Shown: positions 7,947 to 16,573, counted from the first letter of the stretch. The stretch is DNA of 64,000 bases from Aureimonas mangrovi (GCF_014058705.1 NZ_CP059692.1:749001-813000); one strand, 5' to 3'. Notes: generated from the letters alone by a model not told the origin. Program-made: numbers and translations.

Positions 7947-8936
7947 ATGACGATCACCCGCAGAACCTTCTCGGCGTTCGCCATCGGTGCGCTCGCCGCA
8001 CCGGCGATCATCCGCCCGGCCCGCGCCGCGCCGCAGCCGGTCACCGTCGCCTCGCTTCTCGGCGAGGACAAGCCGGAGACGCTGATCTGGCGGCGCATCG
8101 GCGAGATCGTCGAGGAACGGCTGCCCGGCCGCTTCGCCTTCCGCGTCGCCGCCAACGCCGTCCTCGGCGGCGAGCGCGAGGTGGCCGAGGGTGTGCGCCT
8201 CGGCTCGGTCCAGGCGAGCCTTTCCACCGTGTCGGCGCTTTCCTCCTGGGTGCCGGAGGCGCAACTCCTCGATTTGCCCTTCCTGTTCGACGGCGCGGAG
8301 CACCTCGCCCGCGTGACGCAAGGCGAGACGGGCACCGAGCTTCGCGAACGCCTCGCCGCACAGGACTTCGTCGCGCCCGCCTTCATTAATTACGGCGCAC
8401 GCCATCTCTTGACGAAGACCCCGGTGACGCGCCCGGAGGAGCTTCGCGGCCTGCGCATCCGCGTCATTCAGAGCCCGCTGCACACGCAGCTCTGGAGCGG
8501 CTACGGCGCGCAGCCGACCGCGATCCCGATCCCGGAGACCTACAACGCGCTCTCGACCGGCGTCGTCGACGCGATGGACCTGACGAAGAGCGCCTATGCC
8601 GGCTTCCGCCTCTACGAGGTGGTGCCCTGCCTGACCGAGACCGCCCACATCTGGGCGTCGGGCGTCGTCTACTATTCCGCGGCCTTCTGGAGCGGCCTGA
8701 CGGCGGAGGAACAGGATGTTCTGGAAGAGGCCTCGGCGGAAGGCGCACGCTTCTTCGACGAGGCGATCGTCGCCGACGAGGCGCGCTCGATGGAACAGGC
8801 CGCCGGCGGCGGCGCACAGGTTTTCGAGCCCGAGGAACGGGACGCCTGGGTCGCGGGGGCGCGACCCGTCTGGGAGGCGCTCGCGGACACGGTCGGAGGC
8901 ATGGAGAGCATCGAGGCGGTGAGGGCGCAGGCGTAA
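7947..8936 (+). CDS. TRAP transporter periplasmic binding protein (DctP family)
   Basis: 329 residues with a Tat-like N-terminus (TRRTFSAFAIGALAAPAIIR, then PARA). DctP features include the LLDLPFLF region, LLTKTPVTRPEELRGLRIRV with the conserved carboxylate-binding Arg near residue 172, and the IPIPETYNALSTGVVDAMD block. The retained Arg suggests an organic acid ligand. It follows the fused permease by 19 bp and completes the transporter at the end of the thi operon. The natural ligand cannot be read from sequence; a carboxylated thiamine precursor or an unrelated acid are both possible. Confidence 0.92.
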   Translation: MTITRRTFSAFAIGALAAPAIIRPARAAPQPVTVASLLGEDKPETLIWRRIGEIVEERLPGRFAFRVAANAVLGGEREVAEGVRLGSVQASLSTVSALSSWVPEAQLLDLPFLFDGAEHLARVTQGETGTELRERLAAQDFVAPAFINYGARHLLTKTPVTRPEELRGLRIRVIQSPLHTQLWSGYGAQPTAIPIPETYNALSTGVVDAMDLTKSAYAGFRLYEVVPCLTETAHIWASGVVYYSAAFWSGLTAEEQDVLEEASAEGARFFDEAIVADEARSMEQAAGGGAQVFEPEERDAWVAGARPVWEALADTVGGMESIEAVRAQA

Positions 8937-9027
8937 GGGCTTCTCTGCGCGAGGGACGCGGGCGCGCATCTTGTGATATGGAGGCGATCCAGCCGCCGCA
9001 GACCGGAGCCCGCACCGTCCCTTGCCG

Positions 9028-9483
9028 ATGACCGAACGACATGAAACCACCCCATCCGGCGCGGCCCTCGTCGATGCGCAGAGCCACGCGGAAGGCTTCC
9101 AGAAGGCGCGCGACGCGCGCCGCACGGAGCTGGTGGAAGACTATCTGGAACTGATCGCCGACATCACCGACACGGACGGCGAGGCCCGGCAGGTCGATAT
9201 CGCGCGCCGTCTCGGCGTCGCTCAGCCGACCGTCGCCAAGATGCTCAAGCGGCTGGCCGAAGAAGGGCTGATCACGCAACGGCCCTATCGCGGCGTGTTC
9301 CTCACCGACGAGGGGCGGGCGCTGGCGGAGGCCGCGCGCCGTCGCCACCAACTCGTGGAGGCCTTCCTGAAGGCGCTCGGCGTCGACGAGGCCGTGGCCC
9401 GTCACGATGCCGAGGGCATCGAGCATCATGTCAGCGACGAGACGCTGGCGGCCTTCGAGCGCTTCCTGACTGACAAGGGCTGA
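9028..9483 (+). CDS. mntR: MntR-type manganese-responsive regulator
   Basis: 151 residues from ATG 9028 (a TTG at 9022 adds two residues). The DtxR/MntR family is shown by the winged helix [28 protein letters not shown] and the metal/dimer helix region [18 protein letters not shown]...[14 protein letters not shown], which holds the conserved Glu and His ligands. The length equals short Gram-negative MntR proteins. A very good MntR box lies in front of the transporter operon 66 bp downstream of its stop, so it most likely represses that operon when Mn(II) is plentiful. Confidence 0.93.
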   Translation: MTERHETTPSGAALVDAQSHAEGFQKARDARRTELVEDYLELIADITDTDGEARQVDIARRLGVAQPTVAKMLKRLAEEGLITQRPYRGVFLTDEGRALAEAARRRHQLVEAFLKALGVDEAVARHDAEGIEHHVSDETLAAFERFLTDKG

Positions 9484-9489
9484 ACCGTC

Positions 9490-9513
9490 CGGCGAGGTTT
9501 TCGCGCCTCGCCG
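9490..9513. terminator. Hairpin after mntR, possible terminator
   Basis: A perfect 8-bp inverted repeat (CGGCGAGG / CCTCGCCG, loop TTTTCGCG) lies 7 bp after the mntR stop. It has no following T-run, so it may only slow read-through into the transporter operon or stabilise the mntR transcript end. Confidence 0.4.
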
Positions 9514-9524
9514 AAGATCCAGGC

Positions 9525-9570
9525 TTGACAGCGAGGGCGTGCGCCGCAAAATATAGCAAAAGCTAATTTT
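9525..9570 (+). promoter_or_regulatory. sit promoter with MntR box
   Basis: A perfect TTGACA (9525-9530) is followed by an A/T-rich region that includes a near-palindrome at 9549-9570: left part AAATATAGCAA, right part AAGCTAATTTT. This closely follows the E. coli MntR box (AAACATAGCAA / AGGCTATGTTT, known from literature). The box covers the likely -10 region, so a bound repressor would block RNA polymerase. It lies between mntR and the binding-protein gene. Confidence 0.8.
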
Positions 9571-9602
9571 ATGAGATCAGCCTCCAACCTAACGGCTCTG
9601 CT

Positions 9603-10589
9603 ATGTCTCGTCTTCGCGCCTGCCTCCTCGCGTCCCTCGTCTTCATCGCCCCATGGAGGGCTGAAGCACAGGAGGCGCCTCTGAACGCGGTGGCGACGGT
9701 CGGCATGGTCGGCGACGTCGTGTGGGCAGTCGGCGGCGATTGCGTCGAAGTCACGACGCTGATGGGGCCGGGCGTCGACCCGCATCTCTATCGCGCCAGC
9801 GCAAGGGATGTCGGCACGCTCGGTGACGCGGACATCGTCTTCTACTCGGGCTATTTCCTCGAAGGGCAGCTTGCCGACGTCCTGGAGCGGCTGGCGAGCG
9901 TGCGCCCGACGCATGCCGTCTCGGAGGAATCGATCCCTCGCGACGAACTGATCACCGAGGATGGGCCCTACGGCGTCGATCCGCACCTCTGGATGGATGC
10001 CGCGCTGTGGTCTCGCCTCGCGCCGACCATCGCCGAGGCGATCGCCGCCGAGCGTCCGGACTGCGCCGATGGCGCACGGGCGGCCGCAGAAGCCTATGTC
10101 GCCGAACTCGAAGCTCTCGACGGATGGGTGCGCGAGGCAATCGCCACCATTCCGGCAGAGCATCGCGTGCTCGTCACCGCGCATGACGCCTTCGGCTATT
10201 ACAGCCGGGCCTACGGCATCGACATCGCCGGCATCCAGGGCATCAGCACGCAGGCCGAGGCGAGTGTCGCCGACATCCGCGCGACGGCCCGGCGCGTCGC
10301 CGAACTCGGGGTGCCCGCCATCTTCGTGGAATCGACCATCAACCCACGCACGGTGCAGGCGGTGGTGGACGCAGCGGCGCAGGCCGGCCAGAGCGTGCGG
10401 ATCGGCGGCGAGCTCTTCTCCGATGCGATGGGGACGGCCGGCACGGCCGACGGCACCTATATCGGCATGATCCACGCCAATACGGTGACGATCGTGGACG
10501 CGCTCGGCGGCACCGTGCCGCCGTTGCCGGAGGGTCTTTCCGGCTGGGCGACGCAGTGGAGCATCGTGGACGGGGAGGCCGCGCGATGA
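9603..10589 (+). CDS. sitA: Manganese/zinc ABC transporter substrate-binding protein (SitA/TroA-like)
   Basis: 328 residues with a signal peptide (to about AEA, residue 22). Cluster A-I metal-binding protein: the expected ligands are His61 (DPHLYR), His128 (DPHLWMD), His194 (VTAHDAFGYY) and Asp274 (LFSDAMG). A His in the third position follows the TroA pattern rather than the Glu of PsaA/MntC, so both Zn and Mn binding are possible in principle. The MntR box upstream argues for manganese as the physiological metal. It starts an operon with sitB-sitD and overlaps sitB by 4 bp. Confidence 0.93.
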   Translation: MSRLRACLLASLVFIAPWRAEAQEAPLNAVATVGMVGDVVWAVGGDCVEVTTLMGPGVDPHLYRASARDVGTLGDADIVFYSGYFLEGQLADVLERLASVRPTHAVSEESIPRDELITEDGPYGVDPHLWMDAALWSRLAPTIAEAIAAERPDCADGARAAAEAYVAELEALDGWVREAIATIPAEHRVLVTAHDAFGYYSRAYGIDIAGIQGISTQAEASVADIRATARRVAELGVPAIFVESTINPRTVQAVVDAAAQAGQSVRIGGELFSDAMGTAGTADGTYIGMIHANTVTIVDALGGTVPPLPEGLSGWATQWSIVDGEAAR

Positions 10590-11365
10590 GCGAGACGCCG
10601 CACCGCCCTGAACTCGCGCTCCACGTCGAGGACCTCACCGTCAGCTACCAGGCGCGCCCGGTTCTGTGGGACATCGACCTCGATGTTCCGCCGGGCGTGA
10701 TGGCGGCGATTGTTGGCCCCAACGGGGCGGGCAAGTCGACGCTCATCAAGTCCGTCCTCGGTCTCGTGACGCCGACCGCCGGACATGTCCGCCTCTACGG
10801 GCGGCCCTACCGCATGCAGCGCAAGCGCGTCGGCTACGTGCCGCAGCGATCGAGCGTCGACTGGGACTTTCCGACCGACGCTCTCGACGTCGTCACGATG
10901 GGTCTTTACGGCCATCTCGGCTGGCTGCTCCGGCCGGGCCGGGCCGAGCGCGAGAAGGCGATGGAGGCGCTGGCTCTCGTCGGCATGCAGGATTTCGCGG
11001 GGCGGCAGATCAGCCAGCTTTCCGGCGGGCAGCAGCAGCGCGTCTTTCTCGCGCGCGCGCTGGTTCAGGATGCCGACGTCTATTTCCTCGACGAACCGAT
11101 GGCCGGCGTCGATGCGACCACCGAGCGCGCCATCGTCGATATCCTCCACAAGCTGCGGGACGCGGGCAAGACGCTGATCGTGGTCCATCACGACCTGCAG
11201 ACCGTGCGTTCCTATTTCGACTGGCTGGTGCTCCTGAACGTGCGGGTGATCGCGCAGGGGCCGGTGCGTGAGGTCTACACGGCGGACAATCTTCGCAGGG
11301 CGTATGGCGGGCAAATCGCTCTGCTGGAAGCGCCGACCGGTGAAGGCATCGCCCCCGATGCTTGA
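10586..11365 (+). CDS. sitB: Manganese/zinc ABC transporter ATP-binding protein (SitB)
   Basis: 259 residues from ATG 10586 (ATGA overlap with sitA). Walker A GPNGAGKST, the metal-type VGYVPQRSSVDWDFPTDALDVV block, signature [15 protein letters not shown], Walker B VYFLDEPMAGVD and H-loop VVHHDLQT are intact. It energises import of divalent metal by the two permeases encoded downstream. It overlaps the first permease gene by 8 bp. Confidence 0.95.
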   Translation: MSETPHRPELALHVEDLTVSYQARPVLWDIDLDVPPGVMAAIVGPNGAGKSTLIKSVLGLVTPTAGHVRLYGRPYRMQRKRVGYVPQRSSVDWDFPTDALDVVTMGLYGHLGWLLRPGRAEREKAMEALALVGMQDFAGRQISQLSGGQQQRVFLARALVQDADVYFLDEPMAGVDATTERAIVDILHKLRDAGKTLIVVHHDLQTVRSYFDWLVLLNVRVIAQGPVREVYTADNLRRAYGGQIALLEAPTGEGIAPDA

Positions 11366-12488
11366 GCTCCTGAGCGACTACACGGTGCGCAACGTCGCGC
11401 TGGGCGCGGCGTTTCTCGGCACGATCAGCGGAGTGCTCGGAACCTTCGCGGTGCTGCGTCGCCAGAGCCTTCTGGGAGACGCACTTTCGCACGCGGCGCT
11501 TCCCGGCATCTGCATCGGCTTCATCCTGGCGGGCGGGCGCTCCTTTGGCGCGACGCTTCTCGGCGCGCTCGCGAGCGGCGCCTTGGCCGCGCTCGCGGTC
11601 CTCGTCCTGACGCGCGGTTCGCGCCTGAAGACCGACGCGGCGCTCGGCATCACGCTCAGCGTCTTCTTCGCGGCCGGCGTCGTGCTGCTCACCCATATCC
11701 AAGCCGGCGGAAATGCCTCGCAAGGGGGGCTGGAATCCTTCCTCTTCGGGCAGGCCGCCGCGATCCTGCGCTCGGACCTTTGGATCATGGGCGGCGTGAC
11801 GCTCGGCGCGCTCGCGCTCGTCGCCGCGCTCTGGAAGGAATTCAAGCTCGTCACCTTCGATCCGGTCTTCGCGGCGACGCTCGGCCTGCCGGTGGTGGCG
11901 CTGGAGGTCGCGCTGACGGTGATGATCGCGCTCGCCGTCGTCGTCGGGCTCCAGATGGTGGGCGTCATCCTGATGGCGGCGATGGTGATCGCGCCGGCCG
12001 CCGCCGCCCGGCAATGGAGCCGCTCGCTCGGCGGGATGGTGATTTCGGCGGCGCTGGTCGGCATTGCGTCGGGCGTCTTCGGCGCCGTCCTCAGCGCCAC
12101 CGGACGCGGCCTTGCGACGGGCCCGCTGATCGTTCTCGCGGCCTCGACCATCGTCCTCGCCGCCATCATGCTCGCGCCCGGTCGAGGCATCGTCTGGAGC
12201 TTCCTGCGCCAGCGCGCCCAGAGCCGGCAACTGCGCGGGCGGCAGGTCCTGACGACGCTGTATCGCCTTGCCGCCAGCCATGACGACCCCGCCTATCCGG
12301 CTGAGGAGGGGACGGTGAATTCCTATCACGGGCTGGCGACGCGGCGCGTTCTCTCCGGACTTGCGCGGCGCGGGCTCGTCAGGGCCGTCGTCCATGCCCC
12401 GGAGGTGACACCGCACTGGGAGCTGACGCCGGCGGGCCTTGCCGAGGCGCGGCGCGCCATCGCCGAATTCGAGGGGGATCGCGCGTGA
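11358..12488 (+). CDS. sitC: Manganese/zinc ABC permease with C-terminal winged-helix-like tail (SitC)
   Basis: 376 residues. Residues 1 to about 285 form the ABC-3 metal permease (VLRRQSLLGDALSHAALPGI near the N-terminus; LQMVGVILMAAMVIAPAAAA). The tail, about 80 residues, is soluble and charged: RQVLTTLYRLAASHD, then ATRRVLSGLARRGLVRAVV and WELTPAGLAEARRAIAEFE. This reads like a winged helix of the DtxR/MarR kind, with recognition-helix-like ATRRVLSGLARRGLV and a wing ending LTPAGLAEAR. ABC-3 permeases usually lack this; a permease fused to a DtxR-like repressor is known in Chlamydia (YtgCR). It overlaps sitD by 4 bp. Confidence 0.92.
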   Translation: MLELLSDYTVRNVALGAAFLGTISGVLGTFAVLRRQSLLGDALSHAALPGICIGFILAGGRSFGATLLGALASGALAALAVLVLTRGSRLKTDAALGITLSVFFAAGVVLLTHIQAGGNASQGGLESFLFGQAAAILRSDLWIMGGVTLGALALVAALWKEFKLVTFDPVFAATLGLPVVALEVALTVMIALAVVVGLQMVGVILMAAMVIAPAAAARQWSRSLGGMVISAALVGIASGVFGAVLSATGRGLATGPLIVLAASTIVLAAIMLAPGRGIVWSFLRQRAQSRQLRGRQVLTTLYRLAASHDDPAYPAEEGTVNSYHGLATRRVLSGLARRGLVRAVVHAPEVTPHWELTPAGLAEARRAIAEFEGDRA

Positions 12489-13627
12489 TGGGCACCGGCT
12501 TACTCGACGACCCGACCTTCGCCATCGTCGCCACGGGCGCGCTCGTCGGCATCGCCGCCTCCATGCTCGGGACGTTCCTCGTGCTGCGCGGCAATTCCAT
12601 GCTCTCGGACGCGATCAGCCATTCGATCGTCTTCGGCATCGTCGTCGTCTGGCTGCTGACCGGCGCTCAGGCCGGTCCCGTGCAGATCGTCGGCGCGGCG
12701 GCGACGGGCCTCCTGACGGTGTTCCTGACCGAGGCCCTGGCCCGCACGCAGCGCGTGAAGGACGACGCGGCGATCGGCCTCGTGTTTCCGGTGCTGTTCT
12801 CGATCGGCGTCATCCTGATCGCGATCTACGCGCGCAACATTCACATCGACGAGCACACCGTGCTGCTCGGTGAGATCGGCTTCGTCTGGCTCGATACGGT
12901 GGAGCTTTTCGGGGCGCGGGTGCCGCAGGCTCTCCTGACCATCGGGGCGATGGCGGCGATCAACGTCCTCTTCGTGACGCTCCTCTACAAGGAGCTGAAG
13001 CTCTCGACCTTCGATCCCGCGCTTGCCAAGGCGCTCGGGCTGATGCCGGGGCTCCTGTCCTACGCGCTGCTCGGCCTGACGAGCGCGACGGCGGTTGCCG
13101 CCTTCGATGCGGTGGGTGCCGTCCTCTTCATCGCCTTCGTGATCGTGCCGCCGTCCGCCGCTTACCTGTTGACCGACCGGCTCTGGCTGATGCTCGTCAT
13201 CGGCTCCGCCATCTCCGTCGCGTCGAGCGTTTCGGGCTACGTCCTCGCGCTATGGCTGGATGTCTCGATCGGCGGAATGATGGCGCTGATGACCGGCGCG
13301 TTCCTTGTCGCGGCCTTCCTGTTCGGGCCGCGCTACGGGGTCTTCGCACGGCGTGCCGCACGGCACGAGCGGCGGCTGGCGAACGAGGCGCAGGCGCTGG
13401 CCGTCCATCTCTTCAACCACGAAGGTGGCCCGCGGGAGCGGCAGGAGAACGCGGTCGGGGCGCTTGGCGCTCACCTGCACTGGGACGGCGCTAAGGCCGA
13501 GCGCGTGCTCCTGCGCGGGCTCGACCGGGGGCTCGTGGTCCGCGACGGCGAACTTCTCCGCCTGACCGAAAAGGGCCGGGCCGTCGCCCGCGAGGTCCTC
13601 GAGCCCTGGCATCGCCCGGCGCTCTAG
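12485..13627 (+). CDS. sitD: Second manganese/zinc ABC permease with C-terminal winged-helix-like tail (SitD)
   Basis: 380 residues from GTG 12485 (GTGA overlap; ATG 12488 is one codon later). ABC-3 permease features are VLRGNSMLSDAISHSIVFGI, LLYKELKLSTFDPALAKALGL and VGAVLFIAFVIVPPSAAYLL. After the last membrane helix (about residue 285) a cytoplasmic tail of about 95 residues contains ALAVHLFNHEG, AVGALGAHLHWDGAKAERVLLRGLDRGLV and LRLTEKGRAVAREVLEPW, again winged-helix-like. It pairs with SitC in the membrane. The gene ends 4 bp into the convergent M20 peptidase gene. Confidence 0.92.
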   Translation: MMGTGLLDDPTFAIVATGALVGIAASMLGTFLVLRGNSMLSDAISHSIVFGIVVVWLLTGAQAGPVQIVGAAATGLLTVFLTEALARTQRVKDDAAIGLVFPVLFSIGVILIAIYARNIHIDEHTVLLGEIGFVWLDTVELFGARVPQALLTIGAMAAINVLFVTLLYKELKLSTFDPALAKALGLMPGLLSYALLGLTSATAVAAFDAVGAVLFIAFVIVPPSAAYLLTDRLWLMLVIGSAISVASSVSGYVLALWLDVSIGGMMALMTGAFLVAAFLFGPRYGVFARRAARHERRLANEAQALAVHLFNHEGGPRERQENAVGALGAHLHWDGAKAERVLLRGLDRGLVVRDGELLRLTEKGRAVAREVLEPWHRPAL

Positions 13628-14772
13628 CGGGCGGCGAGACGCTCGATGGTGCGCGCCTCGATCAGCGCGCGCTCCAGAAGGCTGTCCACTTCGATATACT
13701 CCTCGACCGTGTGGGCCTTGCCGCCGACCGGGCCGACGCCGCACACGACCGGCGCGCCTGCCGCCGAGATGAAGCCTGAATCGGCGCAGCCGCCGGTGAA
13801 CTCGGCCTCGATCGACAGGCCGGTATCGCGTGCCGTCTCCAGATAGGCGGCGACGAGCGCCCGGCTTCCCGCCGAATCCTGCAGCGGCAGGAATTCGCTT
13901 TTGAGCTCGTAGGTCGCGCGCGTGCCGGGCAGATGGGGGCGGCGCATGATGTCCTCGATGGCGGCGAGGATCGTCCCGCGCTGCTCGACCGTGACGTAGC
14001 GCGTGTCGATGTCGCCGCTCGCGCGGGGCGCGACCGTGTTGGCCGACTGGCCGCCCGAGACGAGGCCGACATTGACGGTGATGCCTTCGTCCGGCCGGCT
14101 GAGCGCATGAAGGTCGAGGACGATGCGGGCCAGAGCCTCGATCGCGCTCGCGCCGTCCGTGATGTTCGCGCCCGAATGCGCGGCCTTGCCGAACGTGTCG
14201 AAGCGGAAGAACAGACCACCCTTGCGCTGGCCGACGATGTTGCCGCTGGCCCGGCCGGGCTCTGCGTTGAAGACGGCGCGTGCCTTGCGGGCGGCCGCCT
14301 CGATATGCGGGCGCGAGAATCGCGAGCCGACCTCCTCGTCGCCCGTGAACAGCGCGGCGACGGGCAGTTCGGGCCGCAGGCGCGCGAAGGCGGCGAGGAC
14401 GAAGGCGTGCATGACGAGCCCCGCCTTCATGTCGGCGACGCCCGGCCCGTAGGCCCGCGTGCCGTCGATTCTGAAGGGGCGCCTTGCCGCTTCTCCCGCC
14501 GGGAACACCGTGTCGCGGTGGCCCGTGAGGAGGAAGACGCCGTCTCCCTGGCTGCCGATATGCTGGATGTCGCCGGCCTCCGGCGCGCGCGTATAGGAGA
14601 CGGGGATGCCGTGCCCGGCGAAGAAGGCCGCGAAGCGGGCCCCCACCGCATCCACGCCGCTTTTGTCGTGCGAGCCGGAATCGATGTTCACGAGATCGGC
14701 GAGGAGGGTCTTCATCTCGCCCTGCCGGCTCTCCAGCCAGGACGTCACCGATCCGTTTTCCATCGCCGTCAT
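13624..14772 (-). CDS. M20 family metallopeptidase, glutamate-carboxypeptidase-like
   Basis: 382 residues. The di-zinc M20 motifs are present: GHRDTVF (His85, Asp87), the bridging Asp114 in GPGVADMKAG, catalytic Glu in FTGDEEVGS (146-147), and a C-terminal GKAHTVEEYIEVDS His. The pattern resembles carboxypeptidase G2, which removes C-terminal glutamate, but other amidohydrolase substrates cannot be excluded. No clear signal peptide is seen, so a cytoplasmic location is likely. It is divergent from a gamma-glutamyltransferase gene (208 bp gap), suggesting a shared role with glutamyl conjugates. Confidence 0.87.
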   Translation of the reverse strand: MTAMENGSVTSWLESRQGEMKTLLADLVNIDSGSHDKSGVDAVGARFAAFFAGHGIPVSYTRAPEAGDIQHIGSQGDGVFLLTGHRDTVFPAGEAARRPFRIDGTRAYGPGVADMKAGLVMHAFVLAAFARLRPELPVAALFTGDEEVGSRFSRPHIEAAARKARAVFNAEPGRASGNIVGQRKGGLFFRFDTFGKAAHSGANITDGASAIEALARIVLDLHALSRPDEGITVNVGLVSGGQSANTVAPRASGDIDTRYVTVEQRGTILAAIEDIMRRPHLPGTRATYELKSEFLPLQDSAGSRALVAAYLETARDTGLSIEAEFTGGCADSGFISAAGAPVVCGVGPVGGKAHTVEEYIEVDSLLERALIEARTIERLAAR

Positions 14773-14928
14773 CGTGTTTCCTTCCAGCTATCGTTTTCCC
14801 CTTGTCCCCCAAGGCTGGGCAAAAGGGCAACGGATTTCGCGGTCCGGGCTTTGAAACCGGCGCGCAGGGCTTATGGTGACGCGCGCCGCCTCGCGGCCGC
14901 TGGATTTTGATTTTCGCATCCGCCTTTG

Positions 14929-14950
14929 CGAAGACAGTCGCCTGTCTTCG
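14929..14950 (+). repeat. Perfect inverted repeat upstream of ggt
   Basis: Arms CGAAGACAG and CTGTCTTCG (9 bp each) around a TCGC tetraloop, 30 bp before the ggt start. It can be an mRNA leader hairpin or a repressor site. It lies in the 208-bp region between the divergent M20 and ggt genes, where I see no other clear element. Confidence 0.5.
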
Positions 14951-14980
14951 GGCCGATGCCGTAGGGAGCCTCCACCGCCC

Positions 14981-16573
14981 ATGCACGACTTCTTCCAGCC
15001 CGGCCGCGCGCCCGTCCTCGCTCCCGAGGCGATGGTGGCGACCTCGCATCCGCTGGCGAGCGCTGCGGGTCTTTCGATCCTGCGGGGCGGCGGCAACGCG
15101 GTGGACGCGGCGATCGGCGCCTGCGCCACGCTTTGCGTCGTCGAGGCGCATATGACGGGGATCGGCGGCGACTGCTTCGCCCTCTACGCGCCGGCGGGCG
15201 GTGAGATCATCGCGCTCAACGGCAGCGGGCGAGCGCCGGCGGCCGCGAGCATCGATGCGCTCTACGGCGCTGGGCTCGGCGAGACGATCCCGCGCGCCAG
15301 CCCTCACGCCGTCACCGTGCCGGGCGCGATCGCGGCCTGGGCGAAGCTCCACCGCGATCACGGCAAGCTGCCCTTCGAGCGCCTGTTCCGCGATGCGATC
15401 TCCTACGCCGAGAACGGCTATCCGGTGGCCGCGCGCGTCGCGCAGGACTGGGCAGCCGAGCGCGACGCGGTTTCGGCTTCGCCGGCGGCTGCAGCCGTGT
15501 TCCTCAAAAGCGACGGGACGATGCCGGCCTTCGGCGAGCGCCATCGCCAGCCGCTGCTGGGCGCGCGCCTGCGCGAGATCGCGCGCGAGGGAGCGGGCGC
15601 CTTCTATACCGGCCAGACGGCCGAGCGCATGGTCGCGTTCCTGCGCAGCCTCGGCGGCCTCCACACGCTCGACGATTTCGCCGATGCGGTGGACGGCGCG
15701 ACCTACGAGACGCCGATCCGGCTCGCCTATCGCGGCTACGACGTCTACGAGTGTCCGCCGAACGGCCAGGGCGTCGCGGCACTGATGATCCTCAACACGC
15801 TCTCGGCTTTCGATCTCGGCCCTGACACCTGTCCAGCCGACCGCGCGCATCTGCACGCCGAGGCGACCAAGCTGGCCTACCATCACCGCGACGTCCTGAT
15901 CGGCGATCCGCGCTTCACCGCGGACGAAGTGGAACGGCTTCTGTCCGATGAAGCGCGCCATACGCTCGCTGCGCGCGTCGACATGCTCCGCGCGGCGAAG
16001 CCGCGACTGTGGACCGAGCCCGAGCACAAGGACACGATCTATCTCTGTGTCGTGGACGGCGAGGGCAACGCCATCTCCTTCATCAACTCGATCTTCAACC
16101 CGTTCGGGTCGACGCTGATGGCGCCGGACACCGGCATCCTGCTGCACAATCGCGGCGCCTCGTTCCGGCTGGCCGAAGGGCACCCCAACGCCATCGCTGG
16201 CGGCAAGCGGCCGATGCACACGATCATTCCCGGCATGCTGGCCAAGGACGGGCAGACGATCTCGCCCTTCGGCGTGATGGGCGGCCACTATCAGGCGGCG
16301 GGCCATGCGGCGTTCCTCTCCGGCGTCATCGATCGCGGGCAGGACGTGCAAGGCGCGCTCGACGCGCCGCGCTCCTTCGCCTTCGGCGGCGTCCTCGAGG
16401 TGGAGCCGACGCTCGGCGAGGTGACGATCGCAGACCTTGCGGCGCGCGGTCACAAGATCGCACCCCGGCCCTCGCCGCTCGGCGGCGGCCAGGCCATCTG
16501 GATCGACCGCGAGAACGGCGTTCTGGCCGGCGGCTCTGACCAGCGCAAGGACGGCTGCGCGATCGGCTTCTAG
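14981..16573 (+). CDS. ggt: Gamma-glutamyltransferase family protein
   Basis: 530 residues from ATG 14981; an upstream in-frame start at 14873 would cover the leader hairpin and adds non-family sequence. Ntn-hydrolase GGT features are AMVATSHPLASAAGLSILRG, GNAVDAAIGA, MTGIGGDCFAL, PNGQGVAALMILN, and the processing site HKDTIYLCVVD with nucleophile Thr352, followed by SFINSIFNPFGS and the C-terminal GVMGGHYQAAGHA block. It cleaves gamma-glutamyl bonds after self-cleavage into two subunits. No signal peptide is evident at this start. LacI-type and amino-acid transporter genes follow on the same strand. Confidence 0.92.
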   Translation: MHDFFQPGRAPVLAPEAMVATSHPLASAAGLSILRGGGNAVDAAIGACATLCVVEAHMTGIGGDCFALYAPAGGEIIALNGSGRAPAAASIDALYGAGLGETIPRASPHAVTVPGAIAAWAKLHRDHGKLPFERLFRDAISYAENGYPVAARVAQDWAAERDAVSASPAAAAVFLKSDGTMPAFGERHRQPLLGARLREIAREGAGAFYTGQTAERMVAFLRSLGGLHTLDDFADAVDGATYETPIRLAYRGYDVYECPPNGQGVAALMILNTLSAFDLGPDTCPADRAHLHAEATKLAYHHRDVLIGDPRFTADEVERLLSDEARHTLAARVDMLRAAKPRLWTEPEHKDTIYLCVVDGEGNAISFINSIFNPFGSTLMAPDTGILLHNRGASFRLAEGHPNAIAGGKRPMHTIIPGMLAKDGQTISPFGVMGGHYQAAGHAAFLSGVIDRGQDVQGALDAPRSFAFGGVLEVEPTLGEVTIADLAARGHKIAPRPSPLGGGQAIWIDRENGVLAGGSDQRKDGCAIGF

